Assembly: GCA_002837195.1 (NCBI GenBank)
Contig: KZ478059.1
Location: forward strand, 124,001-188,000
Origin: Enterobacterales bacterium CwR94
Lineage (GTDB): Bacteria; Pseudomonadota; Gammaproteobacteria; Enterobacterales; Enterobacteriaceae
Reading direction: 5' to 3'
DNA length: 64,000 nt
This document shows, piece after piece, positions 21,448-30,760 of the stretch. How positions within the stretch are numbered: position 1 is the stretch's first letter; every line of letters starts with the position of its first letter. Under the pieces are notes generated by a model. It ran no database searches, was not told the DNA's origin, and saw only the letters and a list, made by a program, of their open reading frames with translations. The position numbers and the translations under genes were made by a program.

Positions 21448-22179
21448 ATGAGTCAAAATATTTATGACGACAACGACTTTTTTGCGGGCTATGCCCAGTT
21501 GCCTCGCTCACAACATGGCTTACAAGGCGCGCCAGAATGGCAAGCCATCGCGGCTCAACTTCCCGACCTGCAACAGGCTTGCGTAGTAGATCTAGGCTGC
21601 GGCTACGGCTGGTTTAGCCGTTATGCAGCCAGTCAGGGCGCACGGCATGTGCTGGGATTAGATCTCTCGGTAAAAATGCTGGAGCAGGCGCGGGCGATGA
21701 CGGATGACCCCTGCATTGACTACCAACGTGCGGATATGGCGGACTTGACGTTAGCGACAGCGCAGTATGATGTGATCTACAGTTCACTGGCGCTGCACTA
21801 TATTGAAAACCTGACGCCGTTAATGGCGACACTGTTCGCGGCGTTAAAACCGGGTGGCACCCTGTTGTTCACGGCAGAACACCCCATTTTCATGGCGGCC
21901 AGTGCGCCGGATTGGGTGACAGCTGGCGACGGCCAGCGCAGTTGGCCAGTGAATCATTATCAACAGGAAGGTCAGCGCATTACCCATTGGTTTGCCGAAG
22001 GTGTGGTGAAATACCATCGCACACTGGGCACCTGGGTTAATACGCTGATTGCTGCCGGTTTCTGGATACAGCATCTGGAAGAGTGGGGGCCCAGCGCAGA
22101 GCAAATCGCGGCGCATCCGGCGTTGGCAGAAGAACAGATGCGCCCAATGATGTTTATCTTACGCGCCAGTCGGCCGTAA
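21448..22179 (+). CDS. Class I SAM-dependent methyltransferase
   Basis: 243 residues with a Rossmann-type methyltransferase core: motif I VVDLGCGYGWFSRYAA, motif II-like LGLDLSVKMLEQAR, acidic ADMADL and the post-II segment YDVIYSSLALHYIENL, then LKPGGTLLFTAEHP. This resembles UbiE/BioC-like small-molecule methyltransferases; the substrate cannot be told. AAGGAG precedes the ATG. Its 3' end overlaps the end of convergent ldcA by 21 bases. Confidence 0.88.
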   Translation: MSQNIYDDNDFFAGYAQLPRSQHGLQGAPEWQAIAAQLPDLQQACVVDLGCGYGWFSRYAASQGARHVLGLDLSVKMLEQARAMTDDPCIDYQRADMADLTLATAQYDVIYSSLALHYIENLTPLMATLFAALKPGGTLLFTAEHPIFMAASAPDWVTAGDGQRSWPVNHYQQEGQRITHWFAEGVVKYHRTLGTWVNTLIAAGFWIQHLEEWGPSAEQIAAHPALAEEQMRPMMFILRASRP

Positions 22180-23109
22180 CCACGGATAGCCTGAGAGGTG
22201 CAACAGGGCTTTGCCCTGCTGGACGCTAAGTTGTCCTTTCGCGCCCAGCGGCAGTGTCACGGTATCGCTATCATGGCCAAATGCCAGTCCGGGGATCACC
22301 GGCACACCCGTTAATGCTGTGATCATCTCCCACACCTCACCGAGGTGATAACCATTGTCATACTCACTCAACTCAGCGCCGGTGAAGCTGCCGGCCACAA
22401 TCGCCTTTTGCTGCGCAAGTAGGCCCGCGTGATGCAGTTGCAGCAGCATGCGCTCAATGCGGAAGGGGTGTTCATTGACATCTTCAATTACCAGAATGCC
22501 ATCTTTAATTGCGGGCAACCAGGTTGTCCCCACCAACGACGTCAGCATGGCGATATTGCCACCCCACAGGGTTCCATCACCCTGAAAATCAGCGGCCGGG
22601 GTAGACCATGTCAGCTCATATTCAGGCTGCGTAATCAGGTTCCAAAAATGCTGGCAAGTGAACGATGAGACCGTTTGCGCACCAAAATTGCCCGCCAACA
22701 TCGGGCCACTGAATGAAACCAAATCGCAATGCCGTAACAGCGCCATTTGCAGCGCGGTAAAATCGCTGTGGCCACAGAGGACAAAAGGGCGTTGCTGCAA
22801 ATGTGCTTTTAAGGCAGGGTAATCAATCTGTGGTAATAAACGGGTGGCACCGTAACCGCCACGAACCGCGAGGGCAATATCGGGTAACGGTCCGTGTGCT
22901 AACTGATTGATATCGGCAAGGCGGCTGGCGTCATCGCCGGCGAAACGTTGCCAGCGGCGCTGAATCACTTCGGTGCATTGAATGTTGTGCCCGGCGGCGC
23001 GCAGGCGGGCCACGCCTCGTGCGGCGGCTTCCTGATTGTGACAGTAGCCGGAGGGCGCAAGCAGACGCAGTGTCAGCGGAAAACCGGCAGTAAACAGCGA
23101 GTGAGGCAT
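22159..23109 (-). CDS. ldcA: Muramoyltetrapeptide (L,D-) carboxypeptidase LdcA
   Basis: S66 serine peptidase in the cytoplasm that removes the terminal D-Ala from murein tetrapeptide during peptidoglycan recycling. 316 residues, a little longer than E. coli LdcA (304) at both ends. Motifs: LAPSGYC near the N terminus, AVRGGYGATRLL, nucleophile Ser115 in LCGHSDFTAL, the Glu in EDVNEHPFRIERML and His in GLAFGHDSDTVTLPLG. The ATG at 23109 has AGGA seven bases upstream. It is divergent from emtA, as in E. coli. Confidence 0.95.
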   Translation of the reverse strand: MPHSLFTAGFPLTLRLLAPSGYCHNQEAAARGVARLRAAGHNIQCTEVIQRRWQRFAGDDASRLADINQLAHGPLPDIALAVRGGYGATRLLPQIDYPALKAHLQQRPFVLCGHSDFTALQMALLRHCDLVSFSGPMLAGNFGAQTVSSFTCQHFWNLITQPEYELTWSTPAADFQGDGTLWGGNIAMLTSLVGTTWLPAIKDGILVIEDVNEHPFRIERMLLQLHHAGLLAQQKAIVAGSFTGAELSEYDNGYHLGEVWEMITALTGVPVIPGLAFGHDSDTVTLPLGAKGQLSVQQGKALLHLSGYPWLRPTGA

Positions 23110-23349
23110 AGTTTGTCCTTACGCATATCGGCGTAGCGCGACATATTTTGCGAGAGAGGTCGCGTTTCAGATGCAACGTTTAGTGCGTATTTTACATTTT
23201 TAGGGTCAAATCCCGCTGATAATGACGAAAAGTCGCGGCGCTGTCACTTCAACTTCAGCATTTTCAGTAATTAGGAATTTAGGTAATTCCAGATTGACGC
23301 GCCCTCCCGTTAAGATGCTCCGGCTGGCATGACCCGAGGACAGGCATAA

Positions 23350-23976
23350 GTGAAAAAACGATCGTTAATAGTGTGCGCATTATTGCTGGCCGGTTGCGCC
23401 AGTGAACCCCCGGCAACCAAAGTCACACAACGTGATACGCCCTTGATTCAGGCACCACCTACACAAATTCAGCAAGCCTGGTCTCTTTTCACCGAAACCG
23501 CCTCTCGTCAGTACGGCGTCGATGAAAAGCTGATCAATGCGATTATCAATGTGGAGTCGGGTGGCGATCCCCTGGCCGTCAGTAAATCCAATGCGATTGG
23601 CTTAATGCAGATTAAAGCCTCTACCGCAGGGCGTGAGGTGTATCGTTCGATAGGGCGTTCAGGGCAACCCAGTAATAAAGAGCTGCGCGATCCGGCACGT
23701 AATATTGATATCGGCACCGCCTATATTCGCATTCTGCAGGAAAAGCAGTTGGCCGGTATTCGCGATCCTCGCACCCTGCAATACGCCACCATTGTGGCCT
23801 ACGCTAATGGTGCCGGGGCGTTACTGCGTACCTTCTCATCGAATCGCGATCGCGCCATTGCACAAATCAATACCATGACGCCGGAAGACTTTATTCAACA
23901 TGTGAATAAAAAGCATCCGGCGGCACAGGCGCCTCGCTACTTGTGGAAAGTCACCACGGCTTATCGCACTATCTAA
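23350..23976 (+). CDS. emtA: Membrane-bound endo-type lytic transglycosylase EmtA (MltE)
   Basis: Outer-membrane lipoprotein that cleaves glycan strands of murein internally. 208 residues starting at GTG. Lipobox LAGC (Cys16). The SLT domain has the catalytic Glu69 in INVESGG, SNAIGLMQIKASTAGREVYR, the goose-type lysozyme-like AYANGAGALLRTFSS and C-terminal APRYLWKV, matching E. coli EmtA. It sits between ldcA and the MscS-like gene. Confidence 0.95.
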   Translation: MKKRSLIVCALLLAGCASEPPATKVTQRDTPLIQAPPTQIQQAWSLFTETASRQYGVDEKLINAIINVESGGDPLAVSKSNAIGLMQIKASTAGREVYRSIGRSGQPSNKELRDPARNIDIGTAYIRILQEKQLAGIRDPRTLQYATIVAYANGAGALLRTFSSNRDRAIAQINTMTPEDFIQHVNKKHPAAQAPRYLWKVTTAYRTI

Positions 23977-23985
23977 CCCTGCGCG

Positions 23986-25122
23986 CTAGCCTTGGCGGCT
24001 GGTGGCCGCATTGTCAGCCGCCTCATTTGAGGCGGTACCGGCAACATTGATCTGCGGGAATTTTCCTCCGGTAAACTCAACCCGCCGCGTTGGGAAGGCA
24101 AAACGAATACCTTTTTCAGCCAGACGCTCCATCAGTTGCAGGTTGATGTCTTGCTGGATATCCATATAGCGGTTGTAATCCGCCACGGTAACGAAATAGA
24201 CCACCTCAAAGGTGAGCTGATTTTCGTCAAACGCGAAGAAATGTCCGCGATCAAAACGGGTTTCTGGCTGTCCTTCAATAATCTCACGAATAATCCCGCC
24301 CACCTGACGCACTTTTGCGGCGGGGGTGTCATAGGTCACACCGAACTTAAACACGATACGCCGCTGCTGCATACGCTTGTAGTTATGGATAGTCTGCTGC
24401 AAAAGAATGGTGTTTGAGCAGACGATTTGTTCTCCACTCAGGCTACGCAAACGGGTGGTTTTCAAACCAATATGTTCAATGGTGCCAGCGATATCACCGA
24501 ACACAATAAAATCGCCGTGCTCAAAAGGCTTATCAAAGCCAATTGCCAGCGAGGCAAAGACATCGCTGAGCACCGTTTGTATGGCCAGCGCAATCGCGAT
24601 ACCGCCGACCCCCAAACTGGCGACGAGGGCGGTGATATTCACCCCCATATTGGACAAGATGGCCAGGAACATCATGACCCAAATGACCATTCTCAGCATA
24701 ATACCGAGAATCACCGTGGTCACCGGATTACGCCGATGGCCCGGTGCCGTCAGTAAATTCTGCAGCCATAAGCGAACACCACAGTCTACCCACATGGCGA
24801 TTTGCAGCATCAGGGCAACAAACCACCCCTGTGAAATGGTGCCTTGCCAGCGTGTCGGCAGTTCAACAAACCGCAACGCGATAAGCAGAGAAAAGATCAG
24901 CAGCAAGAGGTTACTGGTGCTGGCGAGCATCTCGCCGGCAATGCTGTAGGCTTTGCCAACGCGGCCTTCGCTCATGCGTGAGACCCGCCGCGAAGCAAAG
25001 CCAATGATGGCGCGCAGTAGCCAGAAAATGGCCAAGGTCGCGACGGCGACGATCAGGCTGTTTAGCCAAAAGGTTTGATCAAAGAAGTGACTGAATACAT
25101 GCGTTCGTAGCCAGTTTTCCAT
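23986..25122 (-). CDS. MscS-family small-conductance mechanosensitive channel protein
   Basis: 378 residues. Four to five hydrophobic helices in the first 190 residues, then the pore-lining helix with the MscS-type alternation of small residues (LVASLGVGGIAIALAIQTVLSDVFASLAIGFDKPF), followed by the cytoplasmic beta domain (GDFIVFGDIAGTIEHIGLKTTRLRSLSGEQIVCSN). It should open under membrane tension to relieve osmotic downshock. It is not E. coli MscS itself and has no counterpart at this E. coli locus, so it was inserted between emtA and ycgR. The last 25 residues are low-complexity. Confidence 0.9.
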   Translation of the reverse strand: MENWLRTHVFSHFFDQTFWLNSLIVAVATLAIFWLLRAIIGFASRRVSRMSEGRVGKAYSIAGEMLASTSNLLLLIFSLLIALRFVELPTRWQGTISQGWFVALMLQIAMWVDCGVRLWLQNLLTAPGHRRNPVTTVILGIMLRMVIWVMMFLAILSNMGVNITALVASLGVGGIAIALAIQTVLSDVFASLAIGFDKPFEHGDFIVFGDIAGTIEHIGLKTTRLRSLSGEQIVCSNTILLQQTIHNYKRMQQRRIVFKFGVTYDTPAAKVRQVGGIIREIIEGQPETRFDRGHFFAFDENQLTFEVVYFVTVADYNRYMDIQQDINLQLMERLAEKGIRFAFPTRRVEFTGGKFPQINVAGTASNEAADNAATSRQG

Positions 25123-25262
25123 AGAGGGTATGCTCCTTTCTGGTCAACGGAGGGACGAAATGTCGAAAGCATTAAGCCTGGCGCAAAAGAGCCAACCTTG
25201 CCAACAGAACTGAGCGAGGGGAAGATGCCCTCCTGGCGGAGGGCAGGATGATGGCGTGGGTG

Positions 25263-25997
25263 TTACTGAAAACGACGCTCTTTGTCACGTGCCTCACGCT
25301 CAAGCGAAAAGATCGCTTGCTGCAACTGACGCTCTTGCGCGTTATTGAGCCCATGATAGCGAAAGCTCAAACGCGGCGTTGTCCGTGTTTCATTTTTACT
25401 GCCAATCACGCTGTGCTGACCAAGATGCACTAATTCGGCATCTAATTCGAACAGGCCGAGTTCGCCAAGATCCATCTGGAGCTTGCGAAAAATCATACCG
25501 GTGGTGAGCTCAACCGGGATCGCTTCATCACACAAGGTACCGATTCCACCCAGGGAGATATCTTGCAGCCGTAAGCGGCAGACTTCGCCATTGGGCCAGG
25601 TGCAGGTACACCAATACACCGGATTCAGCGGGGCGGATACACGAAAGAATTCGCGGCGTTGAATCGCCCACAGTAATTCAGGCAATGGAGAGCTGAAGGC
25701 GGGTAAGCCGTCATAATGCATGGTGTTGAGTGCTGGCAGGGCAAATTCAATTTTCGCCCCGCGCGTTTCCGCCGAAATGTGGATACTGTCTGAGGTGGTG
25801 ACCCACTGATTGTCTTGCTGTTGACTGCTGTGATCGATGATCAACTGGTCGCTGTCAGCAAACAATAAACGACTGATAAATTGCCCGCGCGAGTAGTTGA
25901 CCATAACAGGCACGCCTTCGCGCTCTATATCACGTAGGACATTCAGGACGGCCAGCGTTCCCCGCTTTAAATACTGCTCTTTTTCTTCTCGTTTCAC
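25263..25997 (-). CDS. ycgR: Flagellar brake protein YcgR (c-di-GMP receptor)
   Basis: Binds c-di-GMP through its PilZ domain and then slows the flagellar motor by contact with the rotor/stator. 244 residues from a GTG start with GGAG upstream. The N-terminal YcgR_N domain is followed by PilZ motifs: the R-x3-R switch in AIQRREFFRV (Arg114/115 and Arg119) and DISLGGIG. A near-consensus sigma-28 promoter 45 bases upstream ties it to the flagellar regulon driven by FlhDC/FliA at 44.5 kb. Confidence 0.95.
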   Translation of the reverse strand: MKREEKEQYLKRGTLAVLNVLRDIEREGVPVMVNYSRGQFISRLLFADSDQLIIDHSSQQQDNQWVTTSDSIHISAETRGAKIEFALPALNTMHYDGLPAFSSPLPELLWAIQRREFFRVSAPLNPVYWCTCTWPNGEVCRLRLQDISLGGIGTLCDEAIPVELTTGMIFRKLQMDLGELGLFELDAELVHLGQHSVIGSKNETRTTPRLSFRYHGLNNAQERQLQQAIFSLEREARDKERRFQ

Positions 25998-26041
25998 AGC
26001 GCGCTCCGGTGCGATAGCAAGCTTTATTGGCTTTTAAGGCA

Positions 26042-26068
26042 TTATCGGCGGCCAGCCTGCAGACTTTA
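26042..26068 (-). promoter_or_regulatory. Sigma-28 (FliA) promoter of ycgR
   Basis: On the minus strand: TAAAGTCT, 11 bases, GCCGATAA. The consensus is TAAAGTTT-N11-GCCGATAA, so -35 matches 7/8 and -10 8/8 with exact spacing. The -10 ends 44 bases before the ycgR GTG. Confidence 0.9.
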
Positions 26069-26182
26069 GTGCTGTAAGTGATGCAGAAAAAATGTCCGCT
26101 GAAATCGCACTGTTAAAAACTTCTCCTATACTTACCCCCGTGACGCATTAAATGCTATGTCCATGATAAAGGAGACATTGCC

Positions 26183-26377
26183 ATGTTTTCAAAACGCGAT
26201 GAGCGGGGCACTATAGCGCGCTACAGTCGAGATTGTCCGCTAACCGCTTCACTGTGTAACGAGTGGAGCAAAGTGGCCGGGGAATCTTGTCAGTACATTA
26301 AACGCCATCCCACGGCAGCGGTCGCTGCGGGAGCAGCAGTGGGATTGCTGATTGGATTGTTGTTAAATAAAAAATAA
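26183..26377 (+). CDS. Small ElaB/YqjD-like (DUF883-type) membrane-anchored protein
   Basis: 64 residues with AAAGGAG before the ATG. The C-terminal half, YIKRHPTAAVAAGAAVGLLIGLLLNKK, is the hydrophobic glycine-rich tail anchor typical of the ElaB/YqjD/DUF883 family, which binds ribosomes and the inner membrane in stationary phase. The N-terminal part is shorter than in YqjD (about 100 residues). It is 11 bases from ymgE, so the pair is one unit, probably stress-induced. Confidence 0.75.
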   Translation: MFSKRDERGTIARYSRDCPLTASLCNEWSKVAGESCQYIKRHPTAAVAAGAAVGLLIGLLLNKK

Positions 26378-26388
26378 GGAGATAAGTA

Positions 26389-26637
26389 ATGGGTATCCTG
26401 TCCTGGATTGTTTTTGGTTTGATTGCCGGTATCATCGCGAAATGGATTATGCCCGGTAAAGATGGCGGCGGGTTTATCATGACTGTCGTGTTAGGGGTGA
26501 TTGGTGCGGTCGTGGGCGGCTGGATCAGTACACTTTTTGGCTTCGGTAAAGTTGACGGTTTCAACTTTGGCAGTTTCGTGGTGGCGGTTATCGGTGCGAT
26601 TGTCGTACTGGCCATCTACCGTAAAGTGAAAAGCTAG
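26389..26637 (+). CDS. ymgE: GlsB/YeaQ/YmgE family membrane protein
   Basis: 82 residues, three hydrophobic glycine-rich helices: MGILSWIVFGLIAGIIAKWIMPG, then FIMTVVLGVIGAVVGGWIS and FVVAVIGAIVVLAIYRK. This is the transglycosylase-associated/stress-response membrane family of E. coli YmgE and YeaQ; molecular role unknown. Its position between ycgR and treA is as in E. coli. A hairpin (GGGCGGGATCCCGCCC-type) at about 26651-26667 with TTTGTCG ends the unit. Confidence 0.9.
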   Translation: MGILSWIVFGLIAGIIAKWIMPGKDGGGFIMTVVLGVIGAVVGGWISTLFGFGKVDGFNFGSFVVAVIGAIVVLAIYRKVKS

Positions 26638-26650
26638 TTTTGAAAAGCAA

Positions 26651-26671
26651 AGGGCGGGATCCCGCCCTTTG
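26651..26671. terminator. Hairpin between ymgE and the siderophore receptor gene
   Basis: AAAGGGCGGGATCCCGCCCTTT is a perfect palindrome just after ymgE and before the stop of the convergent receptor gene; likely a bidirectional terminator. Confidence 0.8.
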
Positions 26672-26676
26672 TCGAT

Positions 26677-28794
26677 TTAGAAGTCATATCCCAGCGTTGC
26701 CACCACGGAACGTTCTGCTCCCCAATAGCAATATCCGGTGCCATAACAGGCCGCCACGTAATCGCGGTCGGTGAGATTGTTGGCACTCACCTGTAGCCAC
26801 GCACCTTTCAAACGTGAATTCCACTCGCCAACATCGGCGCGTACCGAAGCATCAAACAGCGTTGCTGACGGCAAGCGTGTTGTGTTTTCGTTATCCGCCC
26901 ACTGCTTACCGATATAGCGCACGCCTGCGCCCGCACTGAGGCCATAGTCAAATTTATAATTGACCCAGGCATTTGCCATGCTGTTTGGCGTGACATAAGG
27001 GGTATGGCCGTCATTGCCATCAACCGCATCTTTAAAGCGCACGCGATTCAGTGTCACACTGGCCACCGTGCTCAGTCTGTCGGTGAGTTGGTTTCGCGCC
27101 TCTAACTCCAGCCCTTGTGCATGGACTTTGCCTGCGGGTTCGAAATAGGACTCTTTCACCACGCGATTGCCGACATCTTTCTGCGTCAAGTCATACACGG
27201 CAAGACTGTAGAGATCGCTGGTGCCTGGCGGTTGATATTTCACCCCCGCCTCGTACTGCTCGGAGGTTGTGGGTTTCAGGAGCTGCCCGTCTTTATCTGA
27301 TAAAGACTGTGGCGTAATCGCCTGGCTGTAACTCAGGTAAGGTGAAACACCATTTTCAAAGGCATACAGCAGTGCGGCTCGTCCTCCCACATGATCGTCC
27401 TGGCGGCGATTCTTGGTATTGGAGGTATAGGCCAGTGTCTCCGACACAATGCGATCATAACGCCCGGAAAGATCCAGATGCCATTTATCCCACTGCATCT
27501 CATCTTGCAGGTAAACACCTGTCTGATAGTAATGACGGTTGTTATGCGCAAAGACATAGCTCTGACGTGGGCCAACGGGCTGCCCGGTACGGACATTCAG
27601 TTGATTCGCCGCGCCACCCGCATCCCAGGTATTGTTCTGATATTGATGATATTCGCCCCCTAAAACCACTTTATGGCTCAGTGCGCCGGTATCAAAATTC
27701 GCTTCCAACTGATTATCAATCGCAAACGCATTCAGCGACGAGCGTGAGCCGGAGTACCAGCGATTGAGCAGGTCGGGGTTGGCCGCATCCCAGCCGATTT
27801 GATACACCTGATCGAGATCCACGTTGGAGTGAGAGTAGCTGGCATTGGTGCGCCAGGCCCAGGTGTCGTCAAAGCGGTGCGAAAACGCGAGGCTATAAAT
27901 CTGCTCGTTACGCTTGAACTGATCCAGTGCGCTGTCACCGTCGTAGAATCCTGTGCTCAGCTTGTAGCCATTATGAGCGACGATGCTGCCTTCGCCGGGT
28001 ACTGCGCTGTGATAACCGCCAGAGGGATCTTTCTGCAAGTAGGCCTTTAGCAACAGCGTGGTATTTTCGTCTGGCGCCCACAGTAGGGAAGGTGAAATCG
28101 CATACTTTTCTTCCCGGGTATGGTCATACTGCGTATCGCTGTTACGCGTCAGGCCGGTTAACCGGAAAGCCCACTGGTCGTTGATTTTATTGGTGTAATC
28201 AAAGGCTGCGCCCGTTGTATTGTTGTTCCCGGCGTAGAGACGAAAATGGCCTTGCTCGCTAAACAGGGGATTTTTGGAGGTTTCCATCACTAATCCGCCT
28301 GGCACAGTCTGCCCATACAGCGCAGAAGAGGGGCCTTTAATCACGTCGATGCGTTCAAGGAACCACGGATCGACCTGCAGCACGTTGTAGCTGCCGGGAT
28401 CGCTCATCAGGCGCAATCCGTCGAGGAAAATATTATCGACATCGCCACCGTGGAAGCCTCGCAGTGCGACCGTGTCATAACGTGTGGCCGCCCCACCAAA
28501 ATTAGTAAACGCCCCTGCGGTATAGTTCAGCGCTTGATTCACTGACATCGCACCCTGATCTTCCATTAACTGGCGGGTGACCACGGAAACGGCCTGCGGC
28601 GTGGTAATCAAGGGTTGATCGGTTTTTAACGCGCCTTTGCTGCTGGTGGCGGTGTAGCCCGTGGTGGGGGCATCCGCCGTGTCGGTTGGCGTGGCAGTAA
28701 CAACCACGGTCTCTTCCGCCAGTGCGCTGAAAGGTAAGGCTAAAGCCAGGGAGCAAAGCAGAGCGGAGCGTTTGAGGGGGAAAGCCATACGCAT
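26677..28794 (-). CDS. TonB-dependent hydroxamate-siderophore receptor (FoxA/FhuA-like)
   Basis: 705 residues: signal peptide to ALAEE, TonB box EETVVVTA, plug domain (about 45-190; SVVTRQLMEDQ, VALRGF, IDVIKGPSSALYGQTVPGG) and a 22-strand barrel ending in Phe (TLGYDF). The late Cys pair in ACYGTGYCYWGAERSVVA is typical of the FhuA/FoxA branch, so ferrioxamine- or ferrichrome-type siderophores are likely. No siderophore synthesis or other uptake genes are adjacent. The ATG has AGGA six bases upstream, and a Fur box precedes it. Confidence 0.9.
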   Translation of the reverse strand: MRMAFPLKRSALLCSLALALPFSALAEETVVVTATPTDTADAPTTGYTATSSKGALKTDQPLITTPQAVSVVTRQLMEDQGAMSVNQALNYTAGAFTNFGGAATRYDTVALRGFHGGDVDNIFLDGLRLMSDPGSYNVLQVDPWFLERIDVIKGPSSALYGQTVPGGLVMETSKNPLFSEQGHFRLYAGNNNTTGAAFDYTNKINDQWAFRLTGLTRNSDTQYDHTREEKYAISPSLLWAPDENTTLLLKAYLQKDPSGGYHSAVPGEGSIVAHNGYKLSTGFYDGDSALDQFKRNEQIYSLAFSHRFDDTWAWRTNASYSHSNVDLDQVYQIGWDAANPDLLNRWYSGSRSSLNAFAIDNQLEANFDTGALSHKVVLGGEYHQYQNNTWDAGGAANQLNVRTGQPVGPRQSYVFAHNNRHYYQTGVYLQDEMQWDKWHLDLSGRYDRIVSETLAYTSNTKNRRQDDHVGGRAALLYAFENGVSPYLSYSQAITPQSLSDKDGQLLKPTTSEQYEAGVKYQPPGTSDLYSLAVYDLTQKDVGNRVVKESYFEPAGKVHAQGLELEARNQLTDRLSTVASVTLNRVRFKDAVDGNDGHTPYVTPNSMANAWVNYKFDYGLSAGAGVRYIGKQWADNENTTRLPSATLFDASVRADVGEWNSRLKGAWLQVSANNLTDRDYVAACYGTGYCYWGAERSVVATLGYDF

Positions 28795-28880
28795 TTATGT
28801 TCCTGTTGCGATATCGTAGGGAAGTCGCGCAAAATCATTAAAGAAAATAATGGAATATGCGCGGTAATAATGATGATAAC

Positions 28881-28899
28881 TTTAATGAGAATTATTATC
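28881..28899. promoter_or_regulatory. Fur box of the siderophore receptor
   Basis: TTTAATGAGAATTATTATC matches the 19-base Fur consensus GATAATGATAATCATTATC at 15 positions. It lies about 90 bases before the receptor ATG and implies iron repression. Confidence 0.85.
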
Positions 28900-28996
28900 T
28901 TTTCGTAAATTTGATTCAAGCACTGATTTTGTTATGTAAATACGCGGAGTGGTGCGGGAGAGAGGAGAGCGTGGAAAACCACGCCCGAAAGCGGAG

Positions 28997-30649
28997 TTAA
29001 GACTTCGGCATTAAATCCTTCACGTTGTTGCAAGTGACGTCTTTGGGGCAATATTTGTCCATCAGTTTGAGTGTGACACCGTTGGTCCAGCCAAAACCAT
29101 CCTGCAGTGGATATTCACCGCCACCGCCGCCGCCAAGCCCATCTCCTTCAACCACGTATTTCTCCACCAATTTATGCTCTTTGTCATAGGTGGCTTGCAC
29201 ATTGTTCAGGAAGCGCAATGCTACCTCTTTGGCTAACGTTTGCTGTCCGTAACTGTCGAGACCTTCGACGGCCACCCACTGTAAGGGGGCCCAGCCATTG
29301 GGTGCATCCCACTGCTGTCCCGTATTTTGGGTGGTGGTGACGACGCCACCTTCTTTCACCAATTGCGCTTGCACAGCTTGCGCTGTCCGTTCTGCCTGTG
29401 ATTTCTCAGCGACACGCAAATACAACGGGAACAGTGCCGCTGCGGTTAACGCAGGGCGTGTGGCACGTTTTTCCCAGTCATAATCCACGTACCATCCCGA
29501 TTTATCGTCCCACAGCCACTTGTTAATGGCGGCTTGCCGCTGTTTTGCGCGCTGGGCAAAGCGTTCTGCACCCTGTTTATCCCCCGTGACTTCGCTGGCC
29601 TTTGCGATAACGCGCTCCAGCTTAAACAGCAGCGCATTCAGATCGACGGGGATAATTTTCGTGGTGCGAATGGTGCCTAATGCCTTGGGATCGGTAAACC
29701 AACGGGAGCTGAAATCCCATCCAGAAGCGGCGCCCGCGCGCAGGTCGCGATAGAGTTCTGCTTTATCACGCGTAGGGGCTTGTTGCGCGGTGCTAATGTC
29801 ATCCATCCAGGATTCCGTGCGCGGTACATCGCGTGCATCCCAGTAACGGTTTAACAATGTGCCATCAGACAATCTGACCACGCGTCTGTCAGCGGCGCCA
29901 GATTTAACCTCGGCCGCGCCAGCCATCCAGTAGTCATGCTCTTTTATCAGCTGCGGAAGATATCGGCGATAAGCCTCATCACCGTCGTGAGTGGCGATTA
30001 ACTCCACCATCAAGCTAAAGAAAGGGGGTTGCGAACGGCTGAGGTAATAGCTGCGATTGCCATTAGGAATATGGCCGTAGCGATCCAGTTCGCTGGCAAA
30101 GTTATCCACCATATCGCGCACTTTGTCCCAGTGCCCGCTTTCAGCCAGGCCGAGCATCGTAAAATAGCTGTCCCAGTAATACACCTCACGAAAACGTCCA
30201 CCGGGTACGACGTAAGATTTTGGCAGCGGCAGCAGGGAATCCCATTCGCCGGTTTTATCCGTTGTCCGTGTGAGTACGGGCCACAAACCATTAATGTGCT
30301 CACGCAGGCTTTGCCCGGCGGGAGGCACATACTTTTCGCCCTCGCCAGGCAAAATAAAGTTGGTGCTAACAAAACGTTTCAGGTCGAAATTGTTCTGCGA
30401 CTTTTGCATTTGCCAGTCCGCCAAAATGGAAGCGGGATTTGACCGGGGGAGGGCATCGGCAAAGGTTTTTTGATCGGGAAACAGTTTGGCCGCCTGTACA
30501 GCATCAAACAAGGGGCCAAAACGCACATCGGGCGGTGGCGGCTGTTGGCTGAGCATGCGCGCATTATCTTGTGCCCACACCGGCGTCAGCAATGCCGTCA
30601 GACTCACAATCAATGCGGTGTTCGCCACTTTCCTGTTAATTATCTGCAT
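28997..30649 (-). CDS. treA: Periplasmic alpha,alpha-trehalase TreA
   Basis: GH37 enzyme hydrolysing trehalose to glucose in the periplasm. 550 residues (565 in E. coli) with signal peptide ending near VWAQ. Signature 1 [38 protein letters not shown] and DLNALLF of the substrate pocket, signature 2 [10 protein letters not shown] and the glycine-rich [20 protein letters not shown] are all present. GGAGATAACT precedes the ATG. Locus order ycgR-ymgE-treA matches E. coli with the siderophore receptor inserted. Confidence 0.97.
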   Translation of the reverse strand: MQIINRKVANTALIVSLTALLTPVWAQDNARMLSQQPPPPDVRFGPLFDAVQAAKLFPDQKTFADALPRSNPASILADWQMQKSQNNFDLKRFVSTNFILPGEGEKYVPPAGQSLREHINGLWPVLTRTTDKTGEWDSLLPLPKSYVVPGGRFREVYYWDSYFTMLGLAESGHWDKVRDMVDNFASELDRYGHIPNGNRSYYLSRSQPPFFSLMVELIATHDGDEAYRRYLPQLIKEHDYWMAGAAEVKSGAADRRVVRLSDGTLLNRYWDARDVPRTESWMDDISTAQQAPTRDKAELYRDLRAGAASGWDFSSRWFTDPKALGTIRTTKIIPVDLNALLFKLERVIAKASEVTGDKQGAERFAQRAKQRQAAINKWLWDDKSGWYVDYDWEKRATRPALTAAALFPLYLRVAEKSQAERTAQAVQAQLVKEGGVVTTTQNTGQQWDAPNGWAPLQWVAVEGLDSYGQQTLAKEVALRFLNNVQATYDKEHKLVEKYVVEGDGLGGGGGGEYPLQDGFGWTNGVTLKLMDKYCPKDVTCNNVKDLMPKS

Positions 30650-30760
30650 CAGTTATCTCCTCACGCTAAACACCAATCGGCGAATCTAAAAAGAAAACTT
30701 TAGTTCATGTTCAGCCATTTAGGGGAGCCAGCGACGCGTAACGTGAAGAGGGCGTGGTTT

